From Liquidambar formosana (Eukaryota; Streptophyta; Magnoliopsida; Saxifragales; Altingiaceae): DNA of 64,000 bases. Both the position numbers and the translations under genes were made by a program. A model generated the notes under the pieces. The model was not told where the DNA came from. It saw only the letters and a list, made by a program, of their open reading frames with translations, and searched no databases. The stretch covers positions 12,925,803 through 12,989,802 of the forward strand of contig CM077831.1 in assembly GCA_039720395.1 (NCBI GenBank), given 5' to 3'. This document shows positions 34,736 to 46,042 of this stretch, piece by piece; the stretch's first letter is position 1; each line of letters opens with the position of its first letter.

Positions 34736-34850
34736 AGACCTGATTCTCCATTCAAAAAAAAAAAAAAAAAAAACAAAAAACAAAAAAAAAAAAGAAGAAA
34801 AAAAAACCATGGAGATACGTAGGCAACCCATAAAGTTACCTTGGGTGCGG
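34736..34850 (+). promoter_or_regulatory. Post-pol boxes GAACTACGT and TACGTAGGC with A-rich tract
   Basis: AGAACTACGTAAGACCTGATTCTCC, then an A-rich run (~34755-34807), then GATACGTAGGCAACCC with a short hairpin (CAACCCA/TTGGGTG). The same boxes are at 58107-58230, at 10217-10275 in D and in the R part of every LTR. Function unknown. Confidence 0.6.
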
Positions 34851-34989
34851 TCTAAATCAAACAAGAAAATCCCAAATTTTATTTATTATTGGCAATTTAT
34901 TCAAAACTAAAATTGATTGACATAGCAATTCATTGGTATTAAGTAAAAGAACTATAAATATGCCATAAATATCCTATTCTATTGAGTCT
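34851..34989 (+). other. Spacer between pol and antisense gene 1
   Basis: AT-rich; it probably holds the 3' UTR of antisense gene 1 and part of the pol 3' UTR. Confidence 0.5.
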
Positions 34990-36276
34990 TCAGTTTTTCT
35001 TGGGCTTCTTTGCAGCTCGCTCTTCAGCTTTCTTCTTCTCTTTTTCATGTCTTCTTTTCTTCCTCAAGTCGTGTTCATAAGCTGCTGTCACTGCTTCCAT
35101 AATATCTTCTCTGCAAGATCCAAGTTCATTGTTCTTGATAAGTCCAAAAATCCTTTCTCTTCGAGTAGTCTCTCTCTCACCTAAATTGCTTTTCAACCAT
35201 TCCTTATACTCTGAGCTCATCATATACGGACCATCAGTATTCGTAACTTGGGTTAGTATCAACTTGCTAGGCCATCGGTCCTTCGCCCAAGTCATTACAG
35301 AAAGACCCGCGGGCACCACAGGATAGTCACCTTTCAAGGAAGTAGGTATGGTTTGCATGGCACCCATCTGACGAAGAACCCTTGAAGGCCAATAGAAAGA
35401 AGTAGACCTCAGTCCTATGAGTCTCACCATGGCGCATCCCGAAGTCCGCAGAAGCACCTGGTCACTGCAGCCCCATATGAATACAAACCACTTGACACTC
35501 CTCCAAGAAAGGGTTTGGAAGTAACCTAGCCAATCTCTCAATGAAAATTGCCCAGGTAGTTCAATGCGGCGAAGGCGGTAATGCTGGGGCTTGTATGGTG
35601 TAATGGCAACTGGTGACAAGAAATTCAGTCTTTCAAGCAACCACATCTGCAGTAGAATGGGGCTACCTCCTAAAGGAACCTTTGGGTCCTCATGAGTTTT
35701 ATCCAAACCATTCAGGGTTTCAGCTAGCACCATGGGAATCAAGTTATGGCCCTTGGCAAGGAGAGGAATCAAGTCACAGATTTGAATGGGAACATGTGGA
35801 GTACCAGTGGAAATAAGAAAACGACCAATGAGGCAAAAGGCAAAAGCATGCTTAATAGGAAAGGTAAAATTCAGAATACCTTTACTATCACAAGCTAAAA
35901 AAGAGGTTGCCAATTTCATCAAGTCTACCATATGGTCCTTTACAAACGTAGAGGCATATTGTGAGTGAATCCCAAGTAGATTGGAGAAAGAAGTAAGAAA
36001 GCTTGGGCGAGGAGTAGGGAGAATGAAAGGACCTACCGTTGAAACTCCATACAATGCACAGAATTCCTCCATGGTTGGGCACAGTTCTTCATAGTTGAAG
36101 CGGAACACATGAACTTGAGGATCCCAAAAATATGTAGCAGCAGTCAAGAGGTTCGTTTCAAGCCTCACATGCCTCAAGGAGAGCAATGGATCCAAGCCAA
36201 AGCACTTGAACTCAGATTTTGCTTCAGCACTCATAACTCTCAAAAACCCTCCTAAAAATTTGTCTAGAGCCTCCGT
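34990..36276 (-). CDS. Antisense gene 1 of copy A, PMD-like protein, start codon lost
   Basis: The frame is open over all 428 codons, but the codon aligned with the start in copy C (ATG, 59660-59662) is ACG at 36274-36276; the next in-frame ATG is at 36241-36243 (417 codons). It contains FWDPQVHVFRFNYEELCPTM near the N-terminus, the fold seen in plant mobile domain/DUF7745-type proteins, and a Lys/Arg-rich tail (RKKRRHEKEKK, AAKKPKKN) that looks like a nuclear localisation signal. A minus-strand TATAAAA lies at 36326-36332. That this frame is open while gag and pol are not is unusual. Function unknown. Confidence 0.8.
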   Translation of the reverse strand, partial: TEALDKFLGGFLRVMSAEAKSEFKCFGLDPLLSLRHVRLETNLLTAATYFWDPQVHVFRFNYEELCPTMEEFCALYGVSTVGPFILPTPRPSFLTSFSNLLGIHSQYASTFVKDHMVDLMKLATSFLACDSKGILNFTFPIKHAFAFCLIGRFLISTGTPHVPIQICDLIPLLAKGHNLIPMVLAETLNGLDKTHEDPKVPLGGSPILLQMWLLERLNFLSPVAITPYKPQHYRLRRIELPGQFSLRDWLGYFQTLSWRSVKWFVFIWGCSDQVLLRTSGCAMVRLIGLRSTSFYWPSRVLRQMGAMQTIPTSLKGDYPVVPAGLSVMTWAKDRWPSKLILTQVTNTDGPYMMSSEYKEWLKSNLGERETTRRERIFGLIKNNELGSCREDIMEAVTAAYEHDLRKKRRHEKEKKKAEERAAKKPKKN

Positions 36277-36325
36277 AATTTCTAATGAATGAATACAAGT
36301 AGGTTTAGGAACCTCTTGGATGTGT

Positions 36326-36332
36326 TTTTATA
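36326..36332 (-). promoter_or_regulatory. TATA box of antisense gene 1, copy A
   Basis: Minus strand CCCTATAAAAACACATCC, about 50 bp before the start codon position. Copy C has the same box at 59712-59718. Confidence 0.7.
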
Positions 36333-36418
36333 GGGAAAAGGTCACAAATCCAAGTTCAAATAGGAAAAAACCCATAAGAATAGGAAGTTTCCTATTCAAA
36401 GTGGGATTTCCGCTTTGG

Positions 36419-36478
36419 GCTCGGGTAACCACCCAGGCCTGGGCGGCTAGCCTCCCGAGGCCTGGTGGTCACCCAAGC
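36419..36478. promoter_or_regulatory. Palindrome module upstream of antisense gene 1, copy A (fused copy)
   Basis: CTCGGGTAACCACCC...GGTGGTCACCC, 60 bp. The left flank matches the module of antisense gene 1 in C (59806) and the right flank matches the module of antisense gene 2 in C (63136), so it looks like a recombinant of the two. It lies 86 bp upstream of the minus-strand TATA box. Confidence 0.75.
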
Positions 36479-36754
36479 CACTTTGTTTTGGTTTTGCTTC
36501 TCGCTTTGTCTCGCCTTGACGCGTGATCAAACCTTCTTCCAAATGAGATATTCAACACTTTTTGAGTTTAAAATCAATCAAATTTCATCTTGAAATCAAT
36601 TCTTTGAATTGATTTTATGTTCAAAAGGGTTGAATATATTTCCCCTGTGCCATGCCAACTCAAGTGACAATGTGTTAAGTCACTTTCCTCTTGCACCATG
36701 CTTGTTCTATCTTGATAAATTGATCATATACTCCCATTTCAAATCCTCATTGTC

Positions 36755-38240
36755 CATCTTACTTGGTTGAATATATTCATCACTTGAATACGTTCTTCCA
36801 TTTCAAAAGTGTATTCGCCCTTTGAATATGCTTCTCAGTTTCAAATCCTCATTCTCTATCTCACTTGGTTGAATATATTCATCACTTGAATAAATTCTTC
36901 CATTTCAAAAGTGTATTCACCCTTTGAATATGCTTCTCATTTCAAATCTTGATTTTTCATCCCACTTGGTTGAATATATTCATCACTTGAATATATTTTT
37001 CCATTTCAAAAGTGTATTCACCCTTTGAATATGCTTCTCGGTTTCAAATTCTCATTCCCTATCCTACTTGGTTGAATATATTCATCACTTGAATATATTT
37101 TTCCATTTCAAAAGTGCATTCACCCTTTGAATATGCTTCTCAGTTTCAAATTCTCATTTTCTATCATACTTGGTTGAATATATTCATCACTTGAATATAT
37201 TCTTCCATTTCAAAAGCATGTTCGCCCATTGAATATGCTTCCTAGTTTCAGATCCTCATTATCACTTACTTGGTTAAGTATATCCATCGCTTGGGTATAT
37301 TTCTCCATTTCAATGCTATACTCATCACTTGAGTATACTTCTCAGATATTTGGTCACTTACTTGGTTAAGTATATCCATCGCTTGGGTATATTTCTCCAT
37401 TTCAATGGTATGTTCATCACTTGAACATACTTCTCAGATTATTTGTCACTTACTTGGTTAAATATATTCATCACTTGAATATATTTCTCCATTTCAATGG
37501 TATACTCATCACTTGAGTATACTTCTCAGATTATTCTCTATCTTACTTGCTTAAGTACATCCATCGCTTGGATATATTTCTCTATTTCAATGGTATGTTT
37601 ATCACTTAAACATACTTGTCACTTACTTGGTTAAGTATATGCATCACTTGGATATATTTCTCTATTTCAATGGTATGTTTATCACTTAAACATACTTGTC
37701 AGATTACTTGGTTAAATATATCCATCGCTTGGATATATTTCTCCATTTCAATGGTATGCTCACCACTTGAGTATACTTCTCAGATTTCATTCTCAGATTA
37801 CTTGGTAAAATATATCCATCGCTTGGATATATTTCTCCATTTCAATGGTATGCTCACCACTTGAGTATACTTCTCAGATTTCATTCTCACATTACTTGGT
37901 TAAATATATTCGTGACCTGAATATATTTCTCCATTTCAGTGGTATACTCATCACTTGAGTATACTTCTCAGATATTTTGTCACTCACTTGGTTAAATATA
38001 TTCGTGACCTGAATATACTTCTCCATTTCCAAGGTACGTTCATCACTTGAACGTACTTTTCAGATCTCATTCTCATCACTTGGTTAAATATATTCGTGAC
38101 TAGAATATATTTCTCCATTTCAAAAGTATGTTCATTCGTAGTGGCTTGAATATGCTTCTCTTGACAATCATCAACCCCCAGTGGTTTAAGTATACTCATG
38201 ACTTGAGTACACTTCCTTATTTCAGTCTCAGGTTTTCAAC
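36755..38240. repeat. Hairpin array in 3' internal region, copy A
   Basis: About 25 short inverted repeats, most with the 7-nt loop ATCACTT or ATCGCTT. Arms include GTATACTC/GAGTATAC, GTATGTTC/GAACATAC, GTATGTTT/AAACATAC, GTACGTTC/GAACGTAC and GAATATATTC self-palindromes. From 37316 the composite period is ~92 bp (one TATATCC-type hairpin plus one GTAT-type hairpin). It lies between antisense gene 1 and the PPT. Frames such as 37616-37864 are by-products. Confidence 0.85.
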
Positions 38241-38351
38241 CTCCCATCATTGTTGGTATCAGTGTGTGATTTCTCCGGGCTTTTTGGCCAAAAATGGGTT
38301 GTTCTTTATCATTGGTTCACAAGTGTAACTTGTTCGCCAATGAGGGGCTTC

Positions 38352-41116
38352 TGTCACACCCCATTTTTGCACCACCTTACTAGGGCTCATCATTTCATGC
38401 ATGTTTTTGTTTTGTTTTTGAGTCTAGTCACTTGCATTAGTTTTCTAGAGTCACAAGGACAATGGATATGAATTTTGGTTCAAATTGGAGTTGATCTTGA
38501 GGGATAATAAGAGCTTTTGTGACCTGAGGGGCATAATTGTCTTTTAAGTCCCAAACTTTTCATTTGACCTTGAAATGATCTCCAAATTGTCAATTGGAGT
38601 TCATATGGATGCATAAGAGGTATTTCTAGGTTCAATTTGGTAAGTCAATGGCTCGGGATTAAAATGGCTCGATGTAGTTCAAGTTGGTTAATTGACCCTT
38701 CCTTGGGTTAGCTCTAATTGACTCACAATTACCAACCAAATCTTTTCAAATTGACTTTCATTAGTCATCATTTTACCCTCAAAAGTGTTTCATGAAGTTC
38801 AATTTTGATATGGCCTGATGATGAGTTTAGTGTGGTTATTTACGGATTATCCTTGAAGAATTAGTGCGAATCACAGCATGAGATTTTTGGTTAAAATGAA
38901 AAGAAAATTATTTTATTAAATTAGCCATTTTTATCATGACACTAACACGTGTACGTATGTGATGAGTGTGTGTACGCACATACGATACATGTGCATGCGT
39001 GTTAGCGGTCAGTCTCCCAATTTTTATAAAAGACAATTTCCTTTTCCTATTCAGATTAGAAGTCTTTTATCATTATAAAATACCTTTTGATTATTCTCCA
39101 AGGAAAGCTGGTCCAGGAAGGAAAGGGAAACTCCAGATTTCAGCTATAAATACTCTCTTAATGTCTTTAAACAGGGGAGAGGAGAAGAGGGTTTGGAGGG
39201 AGTGAAATTCGTCATAATTCAGCAGCAGATTTTCTGAAAACTAGCAGTCGTATTTTAATCATAACTTTTTCATCCGAAGTCAGAATTTGATGAAATTGGT
39301 CTTGTTAGAAAGATAATTCAATTCTCTACAACTTTGTATTTCACAAGCTTTGTCCAAATCCAACGTTTTCATACCCAAAAACGCGATTGAAGTTGCTGCT
39401 GCTGCAAAGTGACGAAAATCACTTTTCTTTTCTCTTGTTCTCTTTTTGTTTTCTATTTTCTTTTCAAAGTTGAGTGAGTTTTGATCTCTTTGCTGTGATA
39501 CCACTTTGACAAAGAGGAGGATTCGTGTTGGTTTGATTCACTCTAAAGACCTGAGGAGCCACGAACAATTATAAACACAAAGGAAAGCCCTTCCTAAGGT
39601 ATTCTCCTTCTCTATTCAAGCTTAAACTAGGTTTTCATATGGGTTAGGCTTATTGCATGTTAAAGGTAACTTTTTTATCATGTATTAACACTCTAGCTAG
39701 TTAATATACATGGAATATCTATTTTTTATCTACTGTTTAGCATGCTTTAGGGCTGTCCTTTAGGTTTTTAATGCATAGTTATGATTCTTGTGCTCCTGTT
39801 TGTCCTTGTGCTAGGATTAGTGTCATTGCATGTTAGAGTTAGGATTTTCATCATGTTATATTGCTTTAGTTAGTTAATATGCATGATTTAATTTCTGTTT
39901 AGTTTGGTTTTAGCATGATTAAAGTATGTCTTGTGAGTTTTTAAGCATATTTGTGAGTTTAGGGTTTTAGAGTCATTGTTTCGTGTTTGTTTTCATATAG
40001 CATGATAAAGTAGACTTTTTTATTGGGTTTTCTTCGTGTTTGCTGTATATGTTTTTCATATGGAGTAAACATGATAGTTTTGCATGCATGTTAGTATGTT
40101 TTAGGGTTTTTATGCATGATATGGTTCTAGGAATATGTTAGGACTTATTATTGTTCGCTGTTTTTGCTATTGGCATGCTTAGTGGATGATTTTAGGTCAT
40201 AATTGCATGTTAGTGTTTTCGCATGGTTTTGAGCACTTGTAAGGGTGCAAATAGGTGTGGTATTTGTCCTATGGCAAATAGGGCTGCTTATGTCTGAAAT
40301 AGCTAATGTTTGGAGTAATTGCGCTCAGGTAAGTGGGTGTGAAGGTGCCCCAATTCACCTTTCTTCTTAACTCATTCTCTTCTCCCTATCTAGGGTTAAT
40401 TTTTAATACAAGTCTATGGTTTAATCAAAGGTTTCCTTCGTAAATAAAATTCTGGTTTTTATTAAAGTTTCCATTTTGTGGATTTCTTTCCTAAAATCAA
40501 ACTTTCTATCATATTCAACTCTTTTGATCAAATAAGGAAACCTAGGGTTTTAACCATAGGTTTATATTAGGTCTTAACCCTAATTCTAATCGAACTACGT
40601 GGACTTTGATCCATGTATTTCGTTGCATGGTACGTAGGCGCTCTTCGTGAGGCTCAAGTCCGTTCTAGGATCCAAGCATCCTAGGTTTATTTTTGTTTTG
40701 TTTTCTTCTTTTTCTTTTTTCTGTTTTTATGTGCTTATTATGCATGGATGGATGAATGAAATATATGATATGCATGTAATTCTTGTGATGATATACTTGC
40801 TGATTTTTGTATGGAAAGATCTTGATTTAGCCCAAATGAACTGAGAGACCGAAAGGGTGACATGGGTGCCTATAGGCTTTGCCTAGAACCTTCCCATGTC
40901 ATAACTTAGCCTCCGAATCCCCGATTTCTTTGGTTTTCAAAAGATTGGTTTTTGCCTTTCCTTTTTTATGGAGTCATTCAAATTGTTTTCCTAAAACAAA
41001 CTATTTTTAGGGTTTTCCTTGTTTCCTTTAAAAAATAAGGTGGCGACTCCTTTCCTTTTTCTTTTTCAAACCCATTTTCTTTCAATCCCTTGTGGGCCCA
41101 ATTTCCGGGGTTCACA
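38352..41116 (+). mobile_element. 3' LTR of copy A, recombinant promoter type (2765 bp)
   Basis: It starts TGTCACACCCCATTTTTGCACC, preceded by the PPT-like GAGGGGCTTC, and ends TTCCGGGGTTCACA. Bases 38352-38815 and ~39590-41116 follow the family-1 LTR; ~38816-39590 is unrelated and carries its own palindrome (38947-39003) and TATAAATA (39145-39152). A leader intron is possible at 39599-40393, and the R-U5 hairpin lies at 40858-40901. Confidence 0.88.
38947..39003. promoter_or_regulatory. D-like palindrome in the exchanged promoter block
   Basis: ACACGTGTACGTATGTG...GTGTACGCACATACG: CGTATGTG and CACATACG are exact inverted arms, flanked by ACACGTGT and GCATGCGTGT. It resembles the TGCGTACGCA units of element D, not the GGTGACCACC module, and ends ~142 bp before the TATA box. 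Confidence 0.65.
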
Positions 41117-42774
41117 ATGTGCTGTACTCAATCTCGAATCCAATATCAGATGATCCGATAGTCCCTACAGGTTGGGACAACTTGCAAACGGAAATGGAGA
41201 ACATTGACATGATAGAATGGGATGACTTAATGAATGACTTCGAGGAAGTCCATGACATATGGGCTAGCGATAGTGAGTTAGACCATATAACCAGAGGGGG
41301 TTGCCATTTTAAGCCTCCATACCTAGAATCCGAGAATCCGTTGGAAGATTTGGAAGGGCATAGATGTCCTAGCTTGCAAGAAGAAGAGGATGAGGTGCAT
41401 AGGCAGCTAAAGAAGACCAATGCCAACATCACCATTTGGGGCTTGCTCATAGCCTCACATAAGCACAGACAGACCGTGCTAAAACTCCTGAATCAGATAC
41501 AAGTGCTCGTTAATACATCCCTTGAGGGACTAGTACATTTGGTGAATCCAACTCCTAAGAACTCAACAATTGCGTTCACAGATGTGGACCTACCTAAAAG
41601 CGGGCCAAGCCATTCCTAAGCTCTCTATATGACCGTTGACACTATGGGGAAGAGGGTTCCTACCGTCCTTATTGATAATGGGTCTGCACTGAATGTATGT
41701 CCTCTCCAAACTGCCACTGTTTTGGGTTTGGGACCCATCGATTTTACGCCATCTGGGTAGACCATAAGAGCTTATGACAACACTTGCTGAGAAGTGATAG
41801 GGGTGGTTACTTTGCTTCTAATCATGGGATCCACTGAATTTAGGGTGGAATTCCAAGTGTTGGATGTGCCATCATGTTTCAACTTGCTACTAGGCCGACC
41901 TTGGATCCATTCTGCTGGGGCTGTGCCGTCTTCACTCCACCAAAAAAGTGAAGTTTCCTTATGAAGGAGCCATAGTAACACTTCAAGGGGACTATGAATT
42001 GAAACTCGCAGGGGTGCCTATATGTGAAATACAGCTAGAATAAGTAGCAGTACCATTATCTGGATTTGACTATATCCAATGCATTGAGAAAGAACTTGAG
42101 AAGGGTGAGTTAATACCCTTGGACTTTTGCCCCTACGGCAATTTGCACATTGGTGAAATCATGAGAAGAATGAGTTTTTTTCCTGGAATAGGTCTAGGGC
42201 GCCACCAACAAGGGATCCCTAAGTTTATTCAGAGCCATGTCACCTCATACACCTTTGGGCTAGGATATGAGCCCTCCAGAAATGATCATGCGGAAATGCT
42301 GAAGAGGAATAAAGAGAAAGTAAGAGCCAAAGCCAATGAAAGGGTGCCAGACCTAAGGATCTCGCCATATCAGCCCACTTTGAATGGTTACTTCGTTAAA
42401 GAAGGGGATGATTTTCTATATTACAGGTTTCCAGAACCCACTTTTGACCAAGCCACCAAGACCAGAGTTCTGGGATTTGAAATCTTCTTCATTGAATGGT
42501 ATCCAATCACAGTTGAAATGGTGGATAATGAAGCCATCAACGATGAGTTCTAGGAAAAGAAAAAGGAGGACTGGGCAGAGAACCTTGATGCAGGGGCTAT
42601 GACTAAAATGTTCGAAGGCATGATCGTCACCTTGGAAGACTCAACCATTGAAGAACTCCAGGGTTCATCCATTAGCCATGCTACCATGCCACTTCTCAAT
42701 TGGTACCTTAAAAGTGGTGTCATTGCGGAGATCCATGAAGAAGAAGACCTTGGCCTACCTGATAGCAGCTTGTA
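41117..42774 (+). pseudogene. Gag-protease remnant of copy B
   Basis: Starts mid-gag at the point where A inserted (GTGCTGTACTCA, as at 29471). Collinear with A, including the acidic linker, protease and G-patch-like part (GIGLGRHQQGIP), but broken by stops near 41619, 41760, 41790, 42045 and 42553. Most are CAG/CAA/CGA to TAG/TAA/TGA changes relative to A. The 5' half of B is not in the window. Confidence 0.9.
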
Positions 42775-42941
42775 GGTGTCTTAGTTTAGTAATATTTTCC
42801 TAATTCAATAAGATATATCTACTTAACTCACTTTGTGGAGTCATAGTGGTGATACAGATCTGTTTGTTTTCTTTCTTCTTTTGTGTGTCATTCCTACTAT
42901 TCCTAGTCAATAAAGTGTACTTTCTTTCTCTATATATGCAG
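42772..42941 (+). other. Protease-RT intron in copy B
   Basis: GTAGGT donor and TATATATGCAG acceptor as in A and C, 170 bp, still intact although the flanking frames are degraded. Confidence 0.75.
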
Positions 42942-44861
42942 TGTCTCTTTTCTCTCCTCTATGGATATTTATGGCATGTATATAGATCCTAGGAACAATG
43001 TCCCCCTGGAGCTCGTTGAGCAAAGGAAAAGGGGCGTCACCGAACCTAATATGGATGAATTGGAATCAATTAACTTAGGAACGAATGAATTGCCAAGAAT
43101 AGTTAAAATTAGGAAAACCCTCTCCCCCGTTGAAAAAGAAAGAATGTTTTCTCTCTTAAAAGCCAACATTATGGCTTTTGCATGGTCTTATGAAGACATG
43201 CCTGGCATTGACCCTGATATCGTGCAACACTATATCCCCACTAATTCCCTAAAGAAGCCGGTAAAGCAAAAACTCAGAAGATTAAAACCAGAATGGGCTC
43301 TAAAAGTAAAAGAAGAGGTAACTAAACAACTAGACGCGGGTTTCCTCCAAGTTGTGGAGTATCCCGAGTGGTTGTCGAATATAGTGCCTGTGCTTAAAAA
43401 AGATGGGAAAGTGAGGATGTGTCGATTTCCGAGATCTCAACGCTGCAAGCCCTAAGGATGACTTTCCTTTACCCCATATTGACGTGTTGGTGGATAGTAC
43501 AGTGGGACATGCACTCCTCTCCTTTATGGATGGATTCTTCGGGTATAACCAGATAGAGATGGCACCTCAAGACATGGAGAAAATAGCCTTTATCACGCAA
43601 TGGGGAACGTACTGTAACAAGGTAATGCCTTTTGGCTTGAGCAACGTTGGGGTTACTTACCAAAGAGCAGCTAAGACCCTATTGCATGATATGATCCATA
43701 AGGAAGTCGAGGTTTATGTCGATGATATGATTGTGAAGTCCGTGGATAGGGAAGGACATTTCAAGGCACTAGAGAAATTCCTGGAACGAGCAAAGAAGTA
43801 CAATCTCCGTCTAAACCCTTAAAAGTGTGCCTTTGGTGTCACCGTAGGCAAGCTATTAGGGTTTATGATCACTCAGAGGGGCATCGAAGTGGACCCAGGG
43901 AAGATAAAAGCCATTGTAGAGATGGAGCCACCTAGCACTGAGAAGCAGATTCGGGGGTTTCTGGGAAGAGTTCAGTACATAAGTCGATTCATCGCCAACT
44001 TGACCATGGTTTGCGAACCAATTTTCAAATTACTTAAGAAAGGTGTGCCAAAAGTATGGAATAAAGAATGACAAGAGGCTTTTGAGACCATTAAGAGATA
44101 CTTGAGCAATCCTCCAATATTAGTTCCCCCATGGCAAGGTGCATCACTTTTGTTATACTTAACGGTCACTGAAACCGCGATGGGAGCTATGTTAGCTTAA
44201 TATCTTGAAGGGTCGACAAAGGAAAATGCCATTTACTACTTAAGCAAGAAGATGATAGACTATGAAGTGAAGTACAATGCAATTGAAAAGGCTTGTGTGG
44301 CACTAGTATGTGCGACGCAGAAACTCCGACACTACATGATGTCCTTCGAAGTGTTCTTGATAAGTCTCATGGATCCATTGAAGTACCTGATAGAAAGGAC
44401 AGTACTGTCATACAGAACTGCTCGATGGTCAATTCTCCTCAACGAATTCAACATCAAGTATACAAATCAAAAGTCTATTAAGGGGAGCATCATCGCCGAT
44501 TACCTAGCCAGCTGTCCTGTGTTATCATCCGCTCCATTCAACGATCAGTTCCCAGACGAGGACGTGCTAGAAATTGGAAGGAAAACTTGGAGAGTATACT
44601 TCGATGGGGCAGCCAATAAGAAAGGTTATGGGATAGGAGTCCTGTTGGTTTCACCTGAAGAGGCATTTACACCGTTAGGGGTCAAGTTGGGGTTCGAAGC
44701 TACAACAACATTGTTAAGTACGAGGCTTGTATCCTGGCATTAGAGGCTGCACTTAAGTTAGGGATCAAAGAATTGAAAGTGTTCGGGGACTCGACACTAA
44801 TCATTTGTCAGATAAAAGGGGAATGGAAAACTCGGGATGAGAAGCTGTTGCTATACCATGC
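42942..44861 (+). pseudogene. Pol remnant of copy B, RT to second RNase H
   Basis: RT with YVDD, RNase H and the start of the Tat-type second RNase H (VYFDGAANKKGYG). A 2-bp deletion near 43420, stops near 43820, 44069 and 44198 and further shifts after 44700 break it. It ends where copy C inserted at CATGC (44857-44861); the rest of B should lie beyond the 3' LTR of C, outside the window. Confidence 0.9.
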
Positions 44862-45572
44862 TGTCACACCCCATTTTTGCACCACCTTACTAGGGCTCAT
44901 CATTTCATGCATGTTTTTGTTTTGTTTTTGAGTCTAGTCACTTGCATTAGGATTCTAGATTCCCAAGGACAATGGATATGAATTTTGGTTCAAATTGGAG
45001 TTGATCTTGAGGGATAATAAGAGCTTTTGTGACTTGAGGGGCATAATCGTCTTTTAAGTCCCAAACTTTTCATTTGACCTTGAAATGATCTCTAAATTGT
45101 CAATTGGAGTTCATATGGATGCATAATAGGTATTTGTTGGTTCAATTTGATGAAACAATGGCTTGGGATTAAAATGGCTCGATACAGTTCAAGATTGGTT
45201 AATTGACCCTTCTTTGGGTTAGCTCTAATTGACTCACAATTACCAACCAAATCTTTTCAAATTGACTTTAATTAGTCATCATTTTACCCCCAAAAGTGTT
45301 TTATGAAGTTCAATTTTGCTATGGAAAACATTTGGTTTAATCTTATGTGCATACCTATGCTTAGCAAAGGTAAAGCATAGCGGTTAACCGCCCTGTTGAA
45401 ACCTAACCATGCCCCCATGGTTAGTGGTTTTCACCCTAAAATGTTCAAAAACATATTCCTCATCGAAACATGGTCGTTTTGGCTTTTGTTTCATCAAAAT
45501 CGGAGTTAATTTGCCCCCTGAAACACTTCTAGAAGCATTGAGAGTCAAAATAGGAGAAAAATCCGAAGTGGG

Positions 45573-45652
45573 CTCGGGTGACCACCCAACCCCGGGTGGC
45601 TAGCCGCCTGGGCCCAGGTGGCTAGCTGCCCAAGTCCTGGTGGTCACCTGAG
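45573..45652. promoter_or_regulatory. Palindrome module in U3 of copy C
   Basis: CTCGGGTGACCACCC...GGTGGTCACCTGAG around a GGGCCC centre; 80 bp, ending 199 bp before the TATA box, the same spacing as in the LTR at 1-2681. Confidence 0.75.
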
Positions 45653-45850
45653 AGCACTTTCCTAATTGCACCATGATTCCTTGCTGAAGCGGATTCTTCC
45701 CTATTTTGACGTATTTGGGCTCTTTTGGACGGGTTTCCTTTTAATTTTTGGTAACTTCTGAGTTACTTAAGCCCCAAGGGGGTCTCTAATAGCCCTTGGA
45801 TTAATTTTTAGGGTTTTAATCCCAGCCATTGGTTAATCCTAATTGAAGTC

Positions 45851-45858
45851 TATAAATA
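45851..45858 (+). promoter_or_regulatory. TATA box of copy C LTR
   Basis: TATAAATA followed by CCCCCTATGCTTCAGCAC. Confidence 0.8.
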
Positions 45859-46042
45859 CCCCCTATGCTTCAGCACAGAGGGAGCCACTTTATGCATTAA
45901 AACTTAAGTGTTTGAGAGAGAATAAGAGAGAGAGACTTGAAGGAGAGCTGGAGTTCTTGCTGTAGCCTTGGAGAATATTGATTGAAGACATCCACAAGAG
46001 CAAGAGGGAGTTCATACAGCAGCAAGGAAGGCTCTTCCTAAG

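Larger units (their letters stand above)
27898..41116 (+). mobile_element. Tat/Ogre-type retrotransposon copy A (5' end in gap)
   Basis: Order: gag-pro, intron, pol (RT, RH, second RH, IN), antisense gene 1, palindrome module, hairpin array, PPT, 3' LTR (38352-41116). The second RNase H between the first RNase H and integrase, the antisense ORF and the intron place it in the Tat/Ogre lineage; there is no chromodomain. It is inserted in copy B; after the LTR the B sequence resumes at ATGTGCTGTACTCA. Confidence 0.9.

Noticed and set aside
34755..34807. A-rich tract after pol as a poly(A) tail of a retroposed RNA
   Set aside because: The same tract occurs in copy C at the same place, interrupted by C and G, and element sequence continues on both sides; it is an internal simple repeat.
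36755..38240. Regularly spaced repeats resembling a CRISPR array
   Set aside because: This is plant nuclear DNA; the units are diverged inverted repeats with no unique spacers and lie inside a retrotransposon.
38966..39205. 79-residue frame in the LTR of A, also in the solo LTR
   Set aside because: It spans the palindrome and TATA region, is shared only because the LTRs are similar, and has no domain.
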